Assembly: GCF_003061515.1 (NCBI RefSeq)
Contig: NZ_CP028924.1
Coordinates: forward strand, 1,302,001 to 1,366,000
Length of the DNA stretch: 64,000 bases
Direction: 5' to 3'
Source of the DNA: Colwellia sp. Arc7-D
Lineage (GTDB): Bacteria; Pseudomonadota; Gammaproteobacteria; Enterobacterales; Alteromonadaceae
A program made the translations under genes and the position numbers. Every line of letters starts with the position of its first letter. Position 1 is the first letter of the stretch. The notes under the pieces were generated by a model. It searched no databases, was not told the DNA's origin, and saw only the letters and a list, made by a program, of their open reading frames with translations. Shown piece by piece: positions 28,095-36,770 of the stretch.

Positions 28095-30128
28095 ATGTAC
28101 AAGCTACCATTAACAATAAAACAAAAAATAATAATGGGGTTTAGCACAATAGGAATTTTATTAGTTGCAGGAAGCATATTTTTTTACAATTCATTAAACC
28201 AAATCAGTCAAGCAAACAGTAACGTTGAGTTATTGGCTGTTCCTGTTCAAAAGCAAAGTAACGCTTTGCAGATCAAATTACTTAATATGATGAAAGTGGG
28301 GGCTTTGGGCTTCACACAAACAAAGACTGAAAATTTGATTAAGAGTGAGCAAGAATATGCCGAATTGAATCAGGAATTTCAATCCGCGGTTACCGTGCTA
28401 AGAGGTAAGTTAGTTGACCAACCCAAAATGTTGCAAACACTCAAGCAAGCTCAGGGATACTATCAATCTTACGTTAGCCAAAGTGAGAAGTTTTACTTTT
28501 CGAAAAAAAATGTTGCGACAGCAAATGAAGCCTTTGAAATTAACTATCAAAAATTTCTAACAAGCCGTGATCGAGCAAGTAATAAAATGCTCGATTTAGA
28601 GTTGCTTGTATTGCCTGGCGATGGTCGTTTATTAGAAGATATTATTGGTAACGGCGCAAGAATAGACGATATGTTATTTACGCTGCAAAGTACTATGTCA
28701 GGTTTAAAGCAGGTTACTGAGCTTGATGTTTTAGTACAGCATAAGGATGATGTCAGTTTTTTAATTGCTAATATCAACAATAACTACGAATTTATGCAGC
28801 GGTTATTTACTAGCGTTAACGATAAGTCGTTACTTGAAGAGTTTGCTGCTGAGTTTGCGACTTTAAGTAACTTATTGGTAGAGCCCGCTGAATTATACCA
28901 AAACAAACAACAAGCCCTTGACGACTTTACCAATGCAAACTTGGCTTATAATCTTTCTGTAGAAAGTTTTAATGATAGTTATCAGCAATTAACCTTGTTG
29001 TTATCGTTAGCTGAAGCTCGGTTTGATGAACTACAATCAGCAACTAAATCTAAAGTGGCTACGGGGGTTAATTTAGCGATTTATATGGCGTTTATTTTTG
29101 TTGCATTAGCAACATTCATTGCCGTGGTAACTACGCGGATAATGTTAGGACCTTTAGCGTCGGCCAATAAATCACTCGCGTTGATTGCGCAAGGAGACTT
29201 AACCCAGCGGCTTACAATTACCAATAAAGATGAGTTTGGTGATTTATTTAATAACATTAACAAACTGAGTGATGACTTAACGTTATTACTTAAAAACATA
29301 AGCCAAAATGCATATTCTTTAGATGAGTCATCGAAGGTCACTAGCGAACAAAGCCATCGAATTGCTCAATCTACATCAGCTCAAATTACGCGGGTAAATA
29401 ATGCTAAAAAAATTGCAGAAAAGATGTTTATCAGTTCATCAAGTGTTACAGATGAAGCAAACTTAACCGCTAACAATGTTTCAGAAGCTTCAAAGCATAG
29501 TTTTGAAATACGCACTATCGCTGACGATAACAGTAATCGAATTGAGTCATTATCGACTAGTTTAAGTGATTCAGTTGAAGTAATGGCGAGATTGAGTAAG
29601 CACAGTGACAGTATTGGTGGCATTTTAGATACTATCGGTAGTATTGCTGACCAAACCAACTTATTAGCATTAAATGCCGCCATTGAAGCAGCAAGAGCAG
29701 GTGAGCATGGCCGCGGTTTTGCCGTTGTAGCTGATGAAGTTAGATCGCTTGCTTCACGTACCCAAGCGTCAACTGCTGAAATTCAACAAATGATTAATTC
29801 TCTGCAAAAAGAAACTCAAACCGCAGAAGTTGCTATTTCTCAAGGACAGAATAAAGCGGGTGAGTGTGTATCTCAAAGCAAAGAATTGAATAATGCGATT
29901 AAGCAAATTGAAAGCGCATTGCACACTATTGATGAAATGAGTAAAAGTATTAGTGTTGCTTCGAATGAACAGCTAGGTTTTAGTCAAGATATTGAAGTTA
30001 CGATGAATGAGGCCGCAGAAGCCGCGACACATAACGCAGCCGAGTCACAAGATTTATCAAATCGCAGTGATGAAGTGAATAAACTTGCACACTCGTTAAC
30101 TGATTCTGTTGCACGATTTAAACTTTAA
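28095..30128 (+). CDS. Methyl-accepting chemotaxis protein
   Basis: Transmembrane chemoreceptor of about 677 aa. TM1 is at about 11-30 and a long helical periplasmic sensor follows to about 320. TM2 at about 325-347 ([21 protein letters not shown] in part) leads into HAMP ([17 protein letters not shown]). The cytoplasmic signalling domain has the conserved hairpin tip [20 protein letters not shown], flanked by [18 protein letters not shown]. It senses an unknown ligand and signals through CheA/CheW to the flagellar motor. The ATG at 28095 is chosen because AGAGGTG lies 4 nt upstream; the in-frame ATG at 28050 would add 15 residues. Confidence 0.93.
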   Translation: MYKLPLTIKQKIIMGFSTIGILLVAGSIFFYNSLNQISQANSNVELLAVPVQKQSNALQIKLLNMMKVGALGFTQTKTENLIKSEQEYAELNQEFQSAVTVLRGKLVDQPKMLQTLKQAQGYYQSYVSQSEKFYFSKKNVATANEAFEINYQKFLTSRDRASNKMLDLELLVLPGDGRLLEDIIGNGARIDDMLFTLQSTMSGLKQVTELDVLVQHKDDVSFLIANINNNYEFMQRLFTSVNDKSLLEEFAAEFATLSNLLVEPAELYQNKQQALDDFTNANLAYNLSVESFNDSYQQLTLLLSLAEARFDELQSATKSKVATGVNLAIYMAFIFVALATFIAVVTTRIMLGPLASANKSLALIAQGDLTQRLTITNKDEFGDLFNNINKLSDDLTLLLKNISQNAYSLDESSKVTSEQSHRIAQSTSAQITRVNNAKKIAEKMFISSSSVTDEANLTANNVSEASKHSFEIRTIADDNSNRIESLSTSLSDSVEVMARLSKHSDSIGGILDTIGSIADQTNLLALNAAIEAARAGEHGRGFAVVADEVRSLASRTQASTAEIQQMINSLQKETQTAEVAISQGQNKAGECVSQSKELNNAIKQIESALHTIDEMSKSISVASNEQLGFSQDIEVTMNEAAEAATHNAAESQDLSNRSDEVNKLAHSLTDSVARFKL

Positions 30129-30156
30129 TTAGACATTAAATTGAACATAGATTGAG

Positions 30157-30199
30157 ACTAAAAAACCCTAAATTGCGCAAGCACTTTAGGGTTTTTAGT
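30157..30199. terminator. Bidirectional rho-independent terminator
   Basis: ACTAAAAAACCCTAAA pairs with TTTAGGGTTTTTAGT around a 12-nt loop. The stem supplies its own T-rich 3' arm on both strands, between the chemotaxis gene and the convergent VF530-family gene. Confidence 0.85.
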
Positions 30200-30241
30200 T
30201 ATGAAAAGTTAAGAGAAGCTAAAATTAATTAGTCATTAAGC

Positions 30242-30775
30242 TTATCGAGGAGCGTCAGCATATGGGTCAAATGGTTTGTTTTCATTTGAGCTACTTTTTG
30301 AGCTACTTTTTGCACTGCGCTCATCATTACCACTTGTGCTAGCATTACTACTATTACTGCGACTATGCTCAGGTTTATAAGCCTTTTTATGTTCAGGTTT
30401 AGAACGATGAGTTTCTTTAAAACTGTCTTTACTTAAAGGAATAATAGCTTCGCCACGCACTAATACTTTTGGCTTTTTCGGCTTTGAATTTAAGGTAACT
30501 ACTCGTTTTCTAGGGGGTATTTCGAATTCGTCATCACCGGGCTCAGGTAGGTTTTTATAATCGTATAAATAAAAACGCTCCAACTTTTCTCTTGCCCATT
30601 CAGTTTTACGCAGAAATTTTAAGCTAGAAGTCAGGCTTGGATTACTTTTAAAGCAATTAATTCGTGTGTACTCAGCCAAAATATCAAAGCCATAATGAGT
30701 CACTAACTCGTTTAATAGCGTGTCTAATTTTAAACCGTGTAAAGGGTTATTTAATTGTTCGTTTTCTTGGCTCAT
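30242..30775 (-). CDS. VF530 family DNA-binding protein (DUF2132) with disordered tail
   Basis: 177-aa protein. The N-terminal 75 residues ([21 protein letters not shown], then [20 protein letters not shown]) are the VF530/DUF2132 domain, a small helical fold first seen in Vibrio fischeri VF530 and annotated as DNA-binding. Usual members are about 75-90 aa. Here a basic Lys/Pro/Ser-rich tail of about 100 residues follows ([17 protein letters not shown], then a Ser-rich end [20 protein letters not shown]). The tail looks disordered and could add nonspecific nucleic acid binding. It is convergent with the chemotaxis receptor. Confidence 0.85.
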   Translation of the reverse strand: MSQENEQLNNPLHGLKLDTLLNELVTHYGFDILAEYTRINCFKSNPSLTSSLKFLRKTEWAREKLERFYLYDYKNLPEPGDDEFEIPPRKRVVTLNSKPKKPKVLVRGEAIIPLSKDSFKETHRSKPEHKKAYKPEHSRSNSSNASTSGNDERSAKSSSKSSSNENKPFDPYADAPR

Positions 30776-30951
30776 GGTTGACTTATTTTGACTGACATTA
30801 CTTGATATTATACACCTAAATGCTTGGGTTATAAGCGTTGATTTTGTGCAATCACAACGTGCAGCTAAATTTAGCAGTACATATCCAGAAGTTAAATGCT
30901 GTATAATTGCCGCAATACATAGAAACTATTTGATAATAACGGATGTTCCAA

Positions 30952-31515
30952 ATGAAAAAATTGATCGTGCTTTTAACTATTTCTACTTTAAGCACTTCGG
31001 CTATAGCTGAAGAAACAAGCTGGTTTGATAGCTTAAAAAGTCTTGTCGGTTTAGGTGAAACTACAGAACAAACAGTAGATGCTCCTGCACCAACTCAACA
31101 AAACACAGCAGGTTTAGTTGATATGTTAACAAGCTCATTAGATGTTAATGCTGATCAAGCTGCTGGCGGCATGGGGTCTATTTTTAACTATGTTAAAGAG
31201 AATGTTTCAGCCGAGCAATTTAGTACACTTGCCAAGTCTATTCCTGGCGTAGAGGGTCTAGTTGGTCAAATGCCGGATATCAGTCAACTCAACTCTGGTT
31301 CTAGCGAAGGTTTTGGTGGATTACTTGATAAAGCTTCACAATATAGCGATTCTTTAAAGTCTGTAAACGACATTAAAAAGCAATTTGAAGCATTAGGATT
31401 AAAACCTGAAATGATCACAAGCTTTATTTCTACTGCACAAAGTTATTTAGATACAGAGCAAGGTCAGCAAGCGAAACAAATATTAACTGATGGCTTAAGT
31501 AAATTTATTGGTTAA
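30952..31515 (+). CDS. Secreted DUF2780 (VcgC/VcgE) family protein
   Basis: Exported protein of about 187 aa in the DUF2780 family, named after Vibrio VcgC/VcgE and of unknown function. The signal peptide is MKKLIVLLTISTLSTSAIAEE with cleavage after AIA. The mature part has the family pattern: LVDMLTSSLDVNADQAAGG, then GSIFNYVKENVS and a Gly/Ser-rich middle, then YLDTEQGQQAKQIL near the end. The ATG at 30952 is preferred to the in-frame ATG at 30943. A strong terminator follows, so it is a single-gene unit. Confidence 0.85.
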   Translation: MKKLIVLLTISTLSTSAIAEETSWFDSLKSLVGLGETTEQTVDAPAPTQQNTAGLVDMLTSSLDVNADQAAGGMGSIFNYVKENVSAEQFSTLAKSIPGVEGLVGQMPDISQLNSGSSEGFGGLLDKASQYSDSLKSVNDIKKQFEALGLKPEMITSFISTAQSYLDTEQGQQAKQILTDGLSKFIG

Positions 31516-31595
31516 TCTATAGATTAAACTTATAGGTTAAAGCTATGACTACTTATTTAAATTAAGTAGTGAATGATATCTTTTTCAGCATGTTG

Positions 31596-31640
31596 AGCAC
31601 TATCGAGTTATTAATTTTACTTGATAGTGCTTTTTATTTT
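31596..31640 (+). terminator. Rho-independent terminator of the DUF2780 gene
   Basis: AGCACTATCGAG pairs with CTTGATAGTGCT (11 of 12) and is followed by TTTTATTTT. A second small 8-bp hairpin, ACTACTTA with TAAGTAGT at 31548-31570, lies just before it. The remaining 290 bp to the next gene are AT-rich and without visible features. Confidence 0.9.
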
Positions 31641-31932
31641 GTGGCCATAACCTATTGCTTATCGTTAAAACCTTCCTTGTTTAAGATACAATAAAAGATC
31701 TTTCAATATATAATTTGTATACTACTTTATGGCACCTAACTGTCATAATAACCTAATGTTACCAGACGAAAATTCATCCAAATCCATCGTTTAATCTGTT
31801 CAATACTTTCATTATCTTTTCATTATTATTTAATCATCATTTAATGTTTCAATCGCGTTAATCTGGAGTTGAACTGATTTCGACCTATTGTTAAGTTAAG
31901 CCATTAATAATAACAATATATAATTGAATTTT

Positions 31933-32388
31933 ATGAAAAAATATATAATCGCTTTATCGTTTGTTTCTTTGGTTAGTTCGTCGGGTGAGTTTGAAACAGC
32001 TGTTGGCTTAGGGCATCAATACGGCAGTATTTTAGGTGCACAATTTGGCTATAAAACAGAACTTACTAAGTATTATGCTTCATTAGGCTATGTCGGTTTT
32101 GCTGTTGGGTTTCAAACTACATTGAGTGAAAATTCAAACCATGCCTATGGTGTTGTTGCCGGAATAGAAGCATGGGAAAGTGATCATGGATTTGTCTTCG
32201 CAACATACGATTATCATTTTAGTGGATTCTCTAACCCAGGGTTTGTTGTAGGGACGGGCTTTGGTTTCACACGAGGAGAAGGAGCGTTTGATATTTTTGA
32301 TGATGGGCTTATTCAAAATACAAGAAATGAGCGACGAAAAGAAGAGATAAAGGCTAGTTTTACTTTGAGTATTGGCTATAAGTTTTAG
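31933..32388 (+). CDS. Small predicted outer-membrane beta-barrel-like protein
   Basis: 151-aa protein. A hydrophobic start (MKKYIIALSFVSLVSS) looks like a short signal peptide. The rest has alternating aromatic and small residues and many Gly (VGLGHQYGSILGAQFGYK, VVGTGFGFTRGEGAF), ending ASFTLSIGYKF with a terminal Phe. This pattern is typical of small outer-membrane barrels. The ATG at 31933 is preferred to a TTG at 31924. I do not recognise a specific family and there is no operon context. Confidence 0.6.
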   Translation: MKKYIIALSFVSLVSSSGEFETAVGLGHQYGSILGAQFGYKTELTKYYASLGYVGFAVGFQTTLSENSNHAYGVVAGIEAWESDHGFVFATYDYHFSGFSNPGFVVGTGFGFTRGEGAFDIFDDGLIQNTRNERRKEEIKASFTLSIGYKF

Positions 32389-32441
32389 ACTTAATATTTT
32401 TATATAAACACTTTCAACGTTATTACTAGCTCATTGGGTTA

Positions 32442-32481
32442 ATATCTTAACTATGCTTTTAACAAGCTATAGTTAAGATAT
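32442..32481. repeat. Inverted repeat between convergent genes
   Basis: ATATCTTAACTAT and ATAGTTAAGATAT pair perfectly over 13 bp, and GCTT/AAGC extends the stem inward with one bulge. It lies between two convergent stops and probably acts as a bidirectional terminator although no long T tract follows. Confidence 0.65.
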
Positions 32482-32520
32482 AACAAGGATATTATTCTTA
32501 GCGTTAAAGCGAGCAGACCG

Positions 32521-32940
32521 CTAAGTACTTTGTAACTCTTCTAATAGCTCACTAATTTCGGCTTTTAATTCTTTATCTGCAATTTTGTTACTGTTGATTT
32601 TAGCGCTTTCTAAATGCAAAATTGCACTTGTTTTGTCACCTAATTCTACTTGCAGTGAAGCGATGGCAAAAGCTATAGATGACAGAAAGTCTTTGGAATT
32701 TATCGCTTGTGCCTTTACGAGTGCTTTTTCATAAAGTGTAATGGCTAGTGCTAAGTCATCGGTAAAGTCAGCCAGAGTTTCCCACTGTACAGGATGGTCT
32801 TTATCGCTGTTCTCGTTATCTTCACAGACTTGTTTTAATTCAAGGTAATATTCATCGAATTTAACTTGATTCTTTCTCACTGATGCTTGTAATAAATCTT
32901 TTGCCAACGTATGCACGTGTTTGTAAATTTTTGTATTCAT
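32521..32940 (-). CDS. Small helical-repeat (TPR-like) protein
   Basis: Cytoplasmic acidic protein of 139 aa with no signal or membrane segment. Two helical hairpins look TPR-like: LADFTDDLALAITLYEKALVKA and SIAFAIASLQVELGDKTSAI (each near 20 residues in this listing). No family is recognised. AAGGT lies 7 nt before the ATG. It is a single gene upstream of, but in the same direction as, no clear operon partner; the Xre pair lies about 190 bp further upstream on the same strand. Confidence 0.6.
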   Translation of the reverse strand: MNTKIYKHVHTLAKDLLQASVRKNQVKFDEYYLELKQVCEDNENSDKDHPVQWETLADFTDDLALAITLYEKALVKAQAINSKDFLSSIAFAIASLQVELGDKTSAILHLESAKINSNKIADKELKAEISELLEELQST

Positions 32941-33124
32941 TGATTTACCTTACTTACTATTTTTCATAAAAACATAAAATAGATTATAGAGCTTTTAACA
33001 AAACTAAACAGATAATAGTCAGTTAAGTAGAGCAAAACCGAATCAATTGATTCGGTTTTATCTGTTTTGCTGTTAATTGTTGTCAATCAAAGCACGTTAA
33101 CTGCATCATTAAGTGCTTTAACCA

Positions 33125-33319
33125 CTATGCTTCATCTTGAAAGATATCTTCTATGGTTAATTTAAATAACCTGGCCGCTTTAAAAGCTAATGGCAAACTA
33201 GGATCAAACTTACCTTTTTCAATAGCATTAATGGTTTGTCGCGAAACCTCTAATGCCTCGGCAAGTTGCGCTTGTGTCCAATTTTTGTCTGCGCGCAATA
33301 CTTTCAGTCTATTTTTCAT
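33125..33319 (-). CDS. Xre-family helix-turn-helix repressor (YgzD-like)
   Basis: 64-aa DNA-binding protein made of a single HTH_3 domain: MKNRLKVLRADKNWTQAQL, then EALEVSRQTINAIEKGKFDP as recognition helix, and LFKLTIEDIFQDEA at the end. This is the compact Xre type related to YgzD. Its ATG overlaps the stop of the upstream membrane protein gene by 4 bp (ATGA), which indicates translational coupling. Such small Xre proteins usually repress their own operon, and repeats over the operon promoter (33765-33827) support that here. Confidence 0.92.
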   Translation of the reverse strand: MKNRLKVLRADKNWTQAQLAEALEVSRQTINAIEKGKFDPSLPLAFKAARLFKLTIEDIFQDEA

Positions 33320-33729
33320 CGGTATTTACTCTGACCAACAAAGGTTGCCACTAAATAAGTTATGCCCATAAAAATAACTAAATGCGAAATTTCTGCGTGG
33401 TAACTTATTAAGTTTAATACGTCTAAATTAGAGTAAGTTAGTCCGACGATTAAACTCAAACCTAAGGTTATCCCCATAGCATTGAGTTGAATTCGCTGCT
33501 GCATTTCATCTAAGCCTTTTAGATGCTTTATATTGGCTAAAACCATTTTAAAACCTAAGGCTAAGTTTAACGTTACAGCTAGAATCGATAAGGGAATATT
33601 GAAATCCCAAATAAAGCTAGGCCCGAAATTTGTTAGTGCCATAGTCAAAACCCACATAGCTGTCCAAAAGCTTAGCTTTGTAGTATTACTTTTATTCTTT
33701 TGTTGCCACGATGTTTTATTGCTGGTCAT
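33316..33729 (-). CDS. Four-helix membrane protein coupled to Xre regulator
   Basis: 137-aa inner-membrane protein of unknown function. Hydrophobic segments are at about residues 20-38, 45-63, 83-101 and 113-130. The loop KHLKGLDEMQQRIQLNAMG between helices 2 and 3 recalls a motif seen in small membrane proteins paired with Xre regulators. GGAG precedes the ATG. It is the first gene of a two-gene operon and its TGA overlaps the Xre ATG. A membrane-sensor or regulated-target role is possible but not shown. Confidence 0.75.
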   Translation of the reverse strand: MTSNKTSWQQKNKSNTTKLSFWTAMWVLTMALTNFGPSFIWDFNIPLSILAVTLNLALGFKMVLANIKHLKGLDEMQQRIQLNAMGITLGLSLIVGLTYSNLDVLNLISYHAEISHLVIFMGITYLVATFVGQSKYR

Positions 33730-33764
33730 TACTTTAGCTCCATGTCGTGTTTACATTACTTTAA

Positions 33765-33827
33765 GTCAAGCTTACTTTACATTCATTAATGTAGGGTAAG
33801 CTTTATTTAATGTCAAGCTTGCTTTAC
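33765..33827 (-). promoter_or_regulatory. Promoter and candidate operator of the Xre operon
   Basis: On the minus strand TTGACA (plus 33811-33816) and TACATT (plus 33788-33793) are separated by 17 bp, a strong sigma70 promoter. The palindrome AAGCTTACTTTACATT / AATGTAGGGTAAGCTT (33768-33803, 14 of 16 paired, 4-nt centre) covers the -10 region. The 16-mer GTCAAGCTTRCTTTAC occurs twice as a direct repeat (33765-33780 and 33812-33827), the second covering the -35. Autorepression by the encoded Xre protein is the simplest reading. Confidence 0.6.
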
Positions 33828-33922
33828 TTATTCTCTGGTGGTTTTTATTTTTTGTTTCACTTACTGGGGGATGTTAAGTCTTATTCTTCAGGCTTGAGGC
33901 TGTTTTAAAATTTAAAAATTGT

Positions 33923-35011
33923 TTAATTAATTAAGAATTTTTTTCTATAATCACCGGGTGTTTGCTGGGTGATTTTATTAAACCAACGATAGAATGACCT
34001 TGGTTCGGTAAAGCCTAACTCGATACTGATTTGATTTAAATTCAAAACATTGTTGGCGAGATATTTTTTCGCCATATCAAGTCGAGTTTCATCGAGTATG
34101 CTTTGAAATTTCAAACCTAATACGGCTAAACGACGTTGTAATGTTTTTGCGCTTATACCAAGTTTTTCTGCCATATCTTGTTGATGGAATGTACCGGTTC
34201 TTAGCGCTTTTTCTAGCTCCATTTTTAACTGAGTCGTAATATCTACTTCTGTTGTTAGGTTAGAAACTAGTGACTGCGCATGGCTTTCAAGGGTAGTTAA
34301 TAATTGTTGGTCACCTTTGTTTAACGGCACTGACAATAGGGTTTTATCAAATATAATGGCATTTTCACTTTGTCCGTAGCGGATCAAGCATTTAAAAACC
34401 GCTTGATATTCTTGTTGCTGACTAAGTGATGGTTGGTGTCGACTTAAGCGTAGTTCACTGGGATTACTGTCATGACTCACTAAATAACGAGCAAAGGTTA
34501 ACCAAGAAGCAAGACAATTGTCGACCATATGACGCTTAACATTCGGGTCGGTGAATTGGCAATGCCAACTGATTTTTACTTGCTCGCCCAATGGCGAAAA
34601 GGTGGTAATGCCCATATCGCCAACTAACTTTTCAAAAGGCTGGATTTTGCTGATAACTTGCCCTAAGTTTTCACAGTTCATCGATATATAGCCTAAGACA
34701 CTGTATGAGCCTGGCTGTACATATTTTGCAGTATGTAAACCAAATAAGTCATCATTAGATTGTATAAGTAATGCCGCGATCAGCTGTTGAAAAAGTTGTC
34801 CACTAATATGCTGACTGTTATCAGATAAAAGCTTTTTATCTAATTTTATAGTTTGGCAAATAGTGTCAATATCTAGTTTTTGCTCGACAGCTAATTGTAA
34901 ATACTGATTGATGGCAGCCACAGATGCTTGGCCGAGATCGTTATCTAAGCCTGCATCAACTTGCTTTTCTGGTAGCTTGTTATTGACTGATAAGTGACTA
35001 AAATTGCTCAT
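33923..35011 (-). CDS. AraC-family transcriptional regulator
   Basis: 362-aa regulator. The N-terminal ligand domain (about 30-230) is of the arabinose_bd type found in OruR/ArgR-like regulators (VLGYISMNCENLGQVISKI). The C-terminal AraC DNA-binding domain (about 265-360) has two helix-turn-helix units: QDMAEKLGISAKTLQRRLAV and LNLNQISIELGFTEPRSFYR, ending in FNKITQQTPGDYRK. It is divergent from the AGPS-like/glpD/FGGY operon with 118 bp between starts, so it most likely activates that operon. The inducer is unknown. Confidence 0.9.
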   Translation of the reverse strand: MSNFSHLSVNNKLPEKQVDAGLDNDLGQASVAAINQYLQLAVEQKLDIDTICQTIKLDKKLLSDNSQHISGQLFQQLIAALLIQSNDDLFGLHTAKYVQPGSYSVLGYISMNCENLGQVISKIQPFEKLVGDMGITTFSPLGEQVKISWHCQFTDPNVKRHMVDNCLASWLTFARYLVSHDSNPSELRLSRHQPSLSQQQEYQAVFKCLIRYGQSENAIIFDKTLLSVPLNKGDQQLLTTLESHAQSLVSNLTTEVDITTQLKMELEKALRTGTFHQQDMAEKLGISAKTLQRRLAVLGLKFQSILDETRLDMAKKYLANNVLNLNQISIELGFTEPRSFYRWFNKITQQTPGDYRKKFLIN

Positions 35012-35129
35012 TGATGCCTACTGTCTATAGTTTTGTCCAAATATGTCACCTTGACTGTCTTTTTAGGACATTTCATCACTATACACTTGGTTTATTATAA
35101 TGCGTAATAAAATATAAAAGGGCTATAAA

Positions 35130-36722
35130 ATGAGACGTTGGAATGGCTGGGGGGATGAAAATACCTCAATGGATTTACCACAATCGGCAGGAGAGTTTTT
35201 AAGCAAAGTTATCGGGGCAGGACATCGTCTTAATGACATTGATTTAGCTGAGGTGATAAACACAGTACCGGCATCTCGTTTACCCGAGCACGCATTAGTT
35301 TCTGTTAATGCTGAACAACGTGTACGCCATGCTAAAGGACAGTCGTTGCCTGATTGGTTAGCCATGCATAGCGGGGAAATTAACTGTTTTCCAGATGGCG
35401 TTTGTTTTCCTGAAAATAAACAAGATGTTAAAGATATTCTCACCTATGCGAAAGCACATAAAGTTGAATTAATTCCCTACGGCGGCGGTACAAGTGTTGC
35501 CGGGCATATCAATCCAAAACAATCTCAACGGCCCGTTCTGACGGTGAATATGGGCCGGATGAATCAATTACTGCATTTAGATGAACAAAGCCAAATTGCC
35601 ACTTTTGGTGCTGGTACTCCTGGCCCTATGGTTGAAGCTCAGTTATTGGCTCGTGGTTATACCTTAGGGCATTTCCCGCAATCGTTTGAACTGTCAACGC
35701 TAGGAGGTTGGGTTGCAAGTCGTTCAAGTGGTCAGCAGTCATTACGTTATGGCCGGATAGAGCAATTATTCGCTGGCGGCAATATGGAAACATTTGACGG
35801 CTCGCTTGATGTACCAACATTTCCAGCATCTTCAGCAGGGCCTGATTTACGAGAGATATTGTTAGGATCGGAAGGGCGCTTTGGTATTTTAACCGAAATA
35901 AAAGTACGGGTGAGTAAAGTCGCTGATGCTGAGAAGTTCTCGGTGATCTTCTTTAAAAATTGGCAATCGGCAAGTCAATTTTGTCAAACAGCCGTTCAGT
36001 CACGCATTGCCTTGTCTATGTTACGAGTGAGTAACGCGGTTGAAACGCAAACGCAATTGAAGCTTGCTGGTCACGAAAGCGCGATAAAATGGTTAGAGCG
36101 CTATTTGTCGTTGCGTGGTTGTGCAGACGAAAAGTGCATGCTGACTTTTGGATTAACGGGCACTAAACAGCAAATTTCAGCGAGTAAAAAACAATTAAAT
36201 CGTGTGATTAAAAAATTCAACGGCGTTAGTACTGGCGAGGTATTAGGTAAGAAATGGCAAGCAAATCGTTTTCGCTCGCCATACTTGCGTGAGGCGTTAT
36301 GGCTTCAGGGCTATGTGGTTGACACTTTTGAAACGGCAACTGACTGGGGTAATGTTGATAACTTAATGGCGAAAGTTGAATCAACAATGCGCGACGGTTT
36401 AAAAGCAGAAAATGAAAAAGTACATGTATTTACTCACCTTTCTCATGTTTACAGTCAAGGTTGTAGTTTATACACCACCTATGTTTATCGAAATGCTAAT
36501 AGTTATTCAGCGACACTTGCGCGTTGGAAAAAACTCAAGCATCAGGCAAGTCTGAGCATAGTGAATAATGGCGGCACGATTAGTCACCAACATGGTGTTG
36601 GCAAAGATCATGCGCCATATTTGTCGGTAGAAAAAGGTGAACTGGGTATGAAAGTATTAGTAAACCTTGCTGAACATTTTGATGCTGAACAGCAACTAAA
36701 TCCCGGCACGTTATTGGAATAA
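35130..36722 (+). CDS. FAD-linked oxidase, alkyl-DHAP synthase (AGPS)-like
   Basis: Flavoprotein of 530 aa of the vanillyl-alcohol-oxidase fold. The start MRRWNGWGDENTS is strikingly like the N-terminal motif of alkyldihydroxyacetonephosphate synthase. The FAD-binding segment is PYGGGTSVAGHINPK (about 115-130), with GSEGRFGILTEIKVRV later in the PP-loop domain. Near the C terminus are the Tyr-containing SLYTTYVYR and SHQHGVGKDHAPYL (about 485), where AGPS has a run of histidines; here the centre is Gln. Known AGPS exchanges the acyl chain of acyl-DHAP for a fatty alcohol in ether lipid synthesis. The neighbouring GlpD (makes DHAP) and glycerol-type kinase fit a glycerol-ether role, but a 2-hydroxyacid dehydrogenase is also possible. 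AGGG precedes the ATG and a TATAAT lies at 35096-35101. Confidence 0.85.
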   Translation: MRRWNGWGDENTSMDLPQSAGEFLSKVIGAGHRLNDIDLAEVINTVPASRLPEHALVSVNAEQRVRHAKGQSLPDWLAMHSGEINCFPDGVCFPENKQDVKDILTYAKAHKVELIPYGGGTSVAGHINPKQSQRPVLTVNMGRMNQLLHLDEQSQIATFGAGTPGPMVEAQLLARGYTLGHFPQSFELSTLGGWVASRSSGQQSLRYGRIEQLFAGGNMETFDGSLDVPTFPASSAGPDLREILLGSEGRFGILTEIKVRVSKVADAEKFSVIFFKNWQSASQFCQTAVQSRIALSMLRVSNAVETQTQLKLAGHESAIKWLERYLSLRGCADEKCMLTFGLTGTKQQISASKKQLNRVIKKFNGVSTGEVLGKKWQANRFRSPYLREALWLQGYVVDTFETATDWGNVDNLMAKVESTMRDGLKAENEKVHVFTHLSHVYSQGCSLYTTYVYRNANSYSATLARWKKLKHQASLSIVNNGGTISHQHGVGKDHAPYLSVEKGELGMKVLVNLAEHFDAEQQLNPGTLLE

Positions 36723-36770
36723 GGATCAACTAGGGGCAGAAATTGCCCGTTTGCTCCCCGTTTAGCTTTA

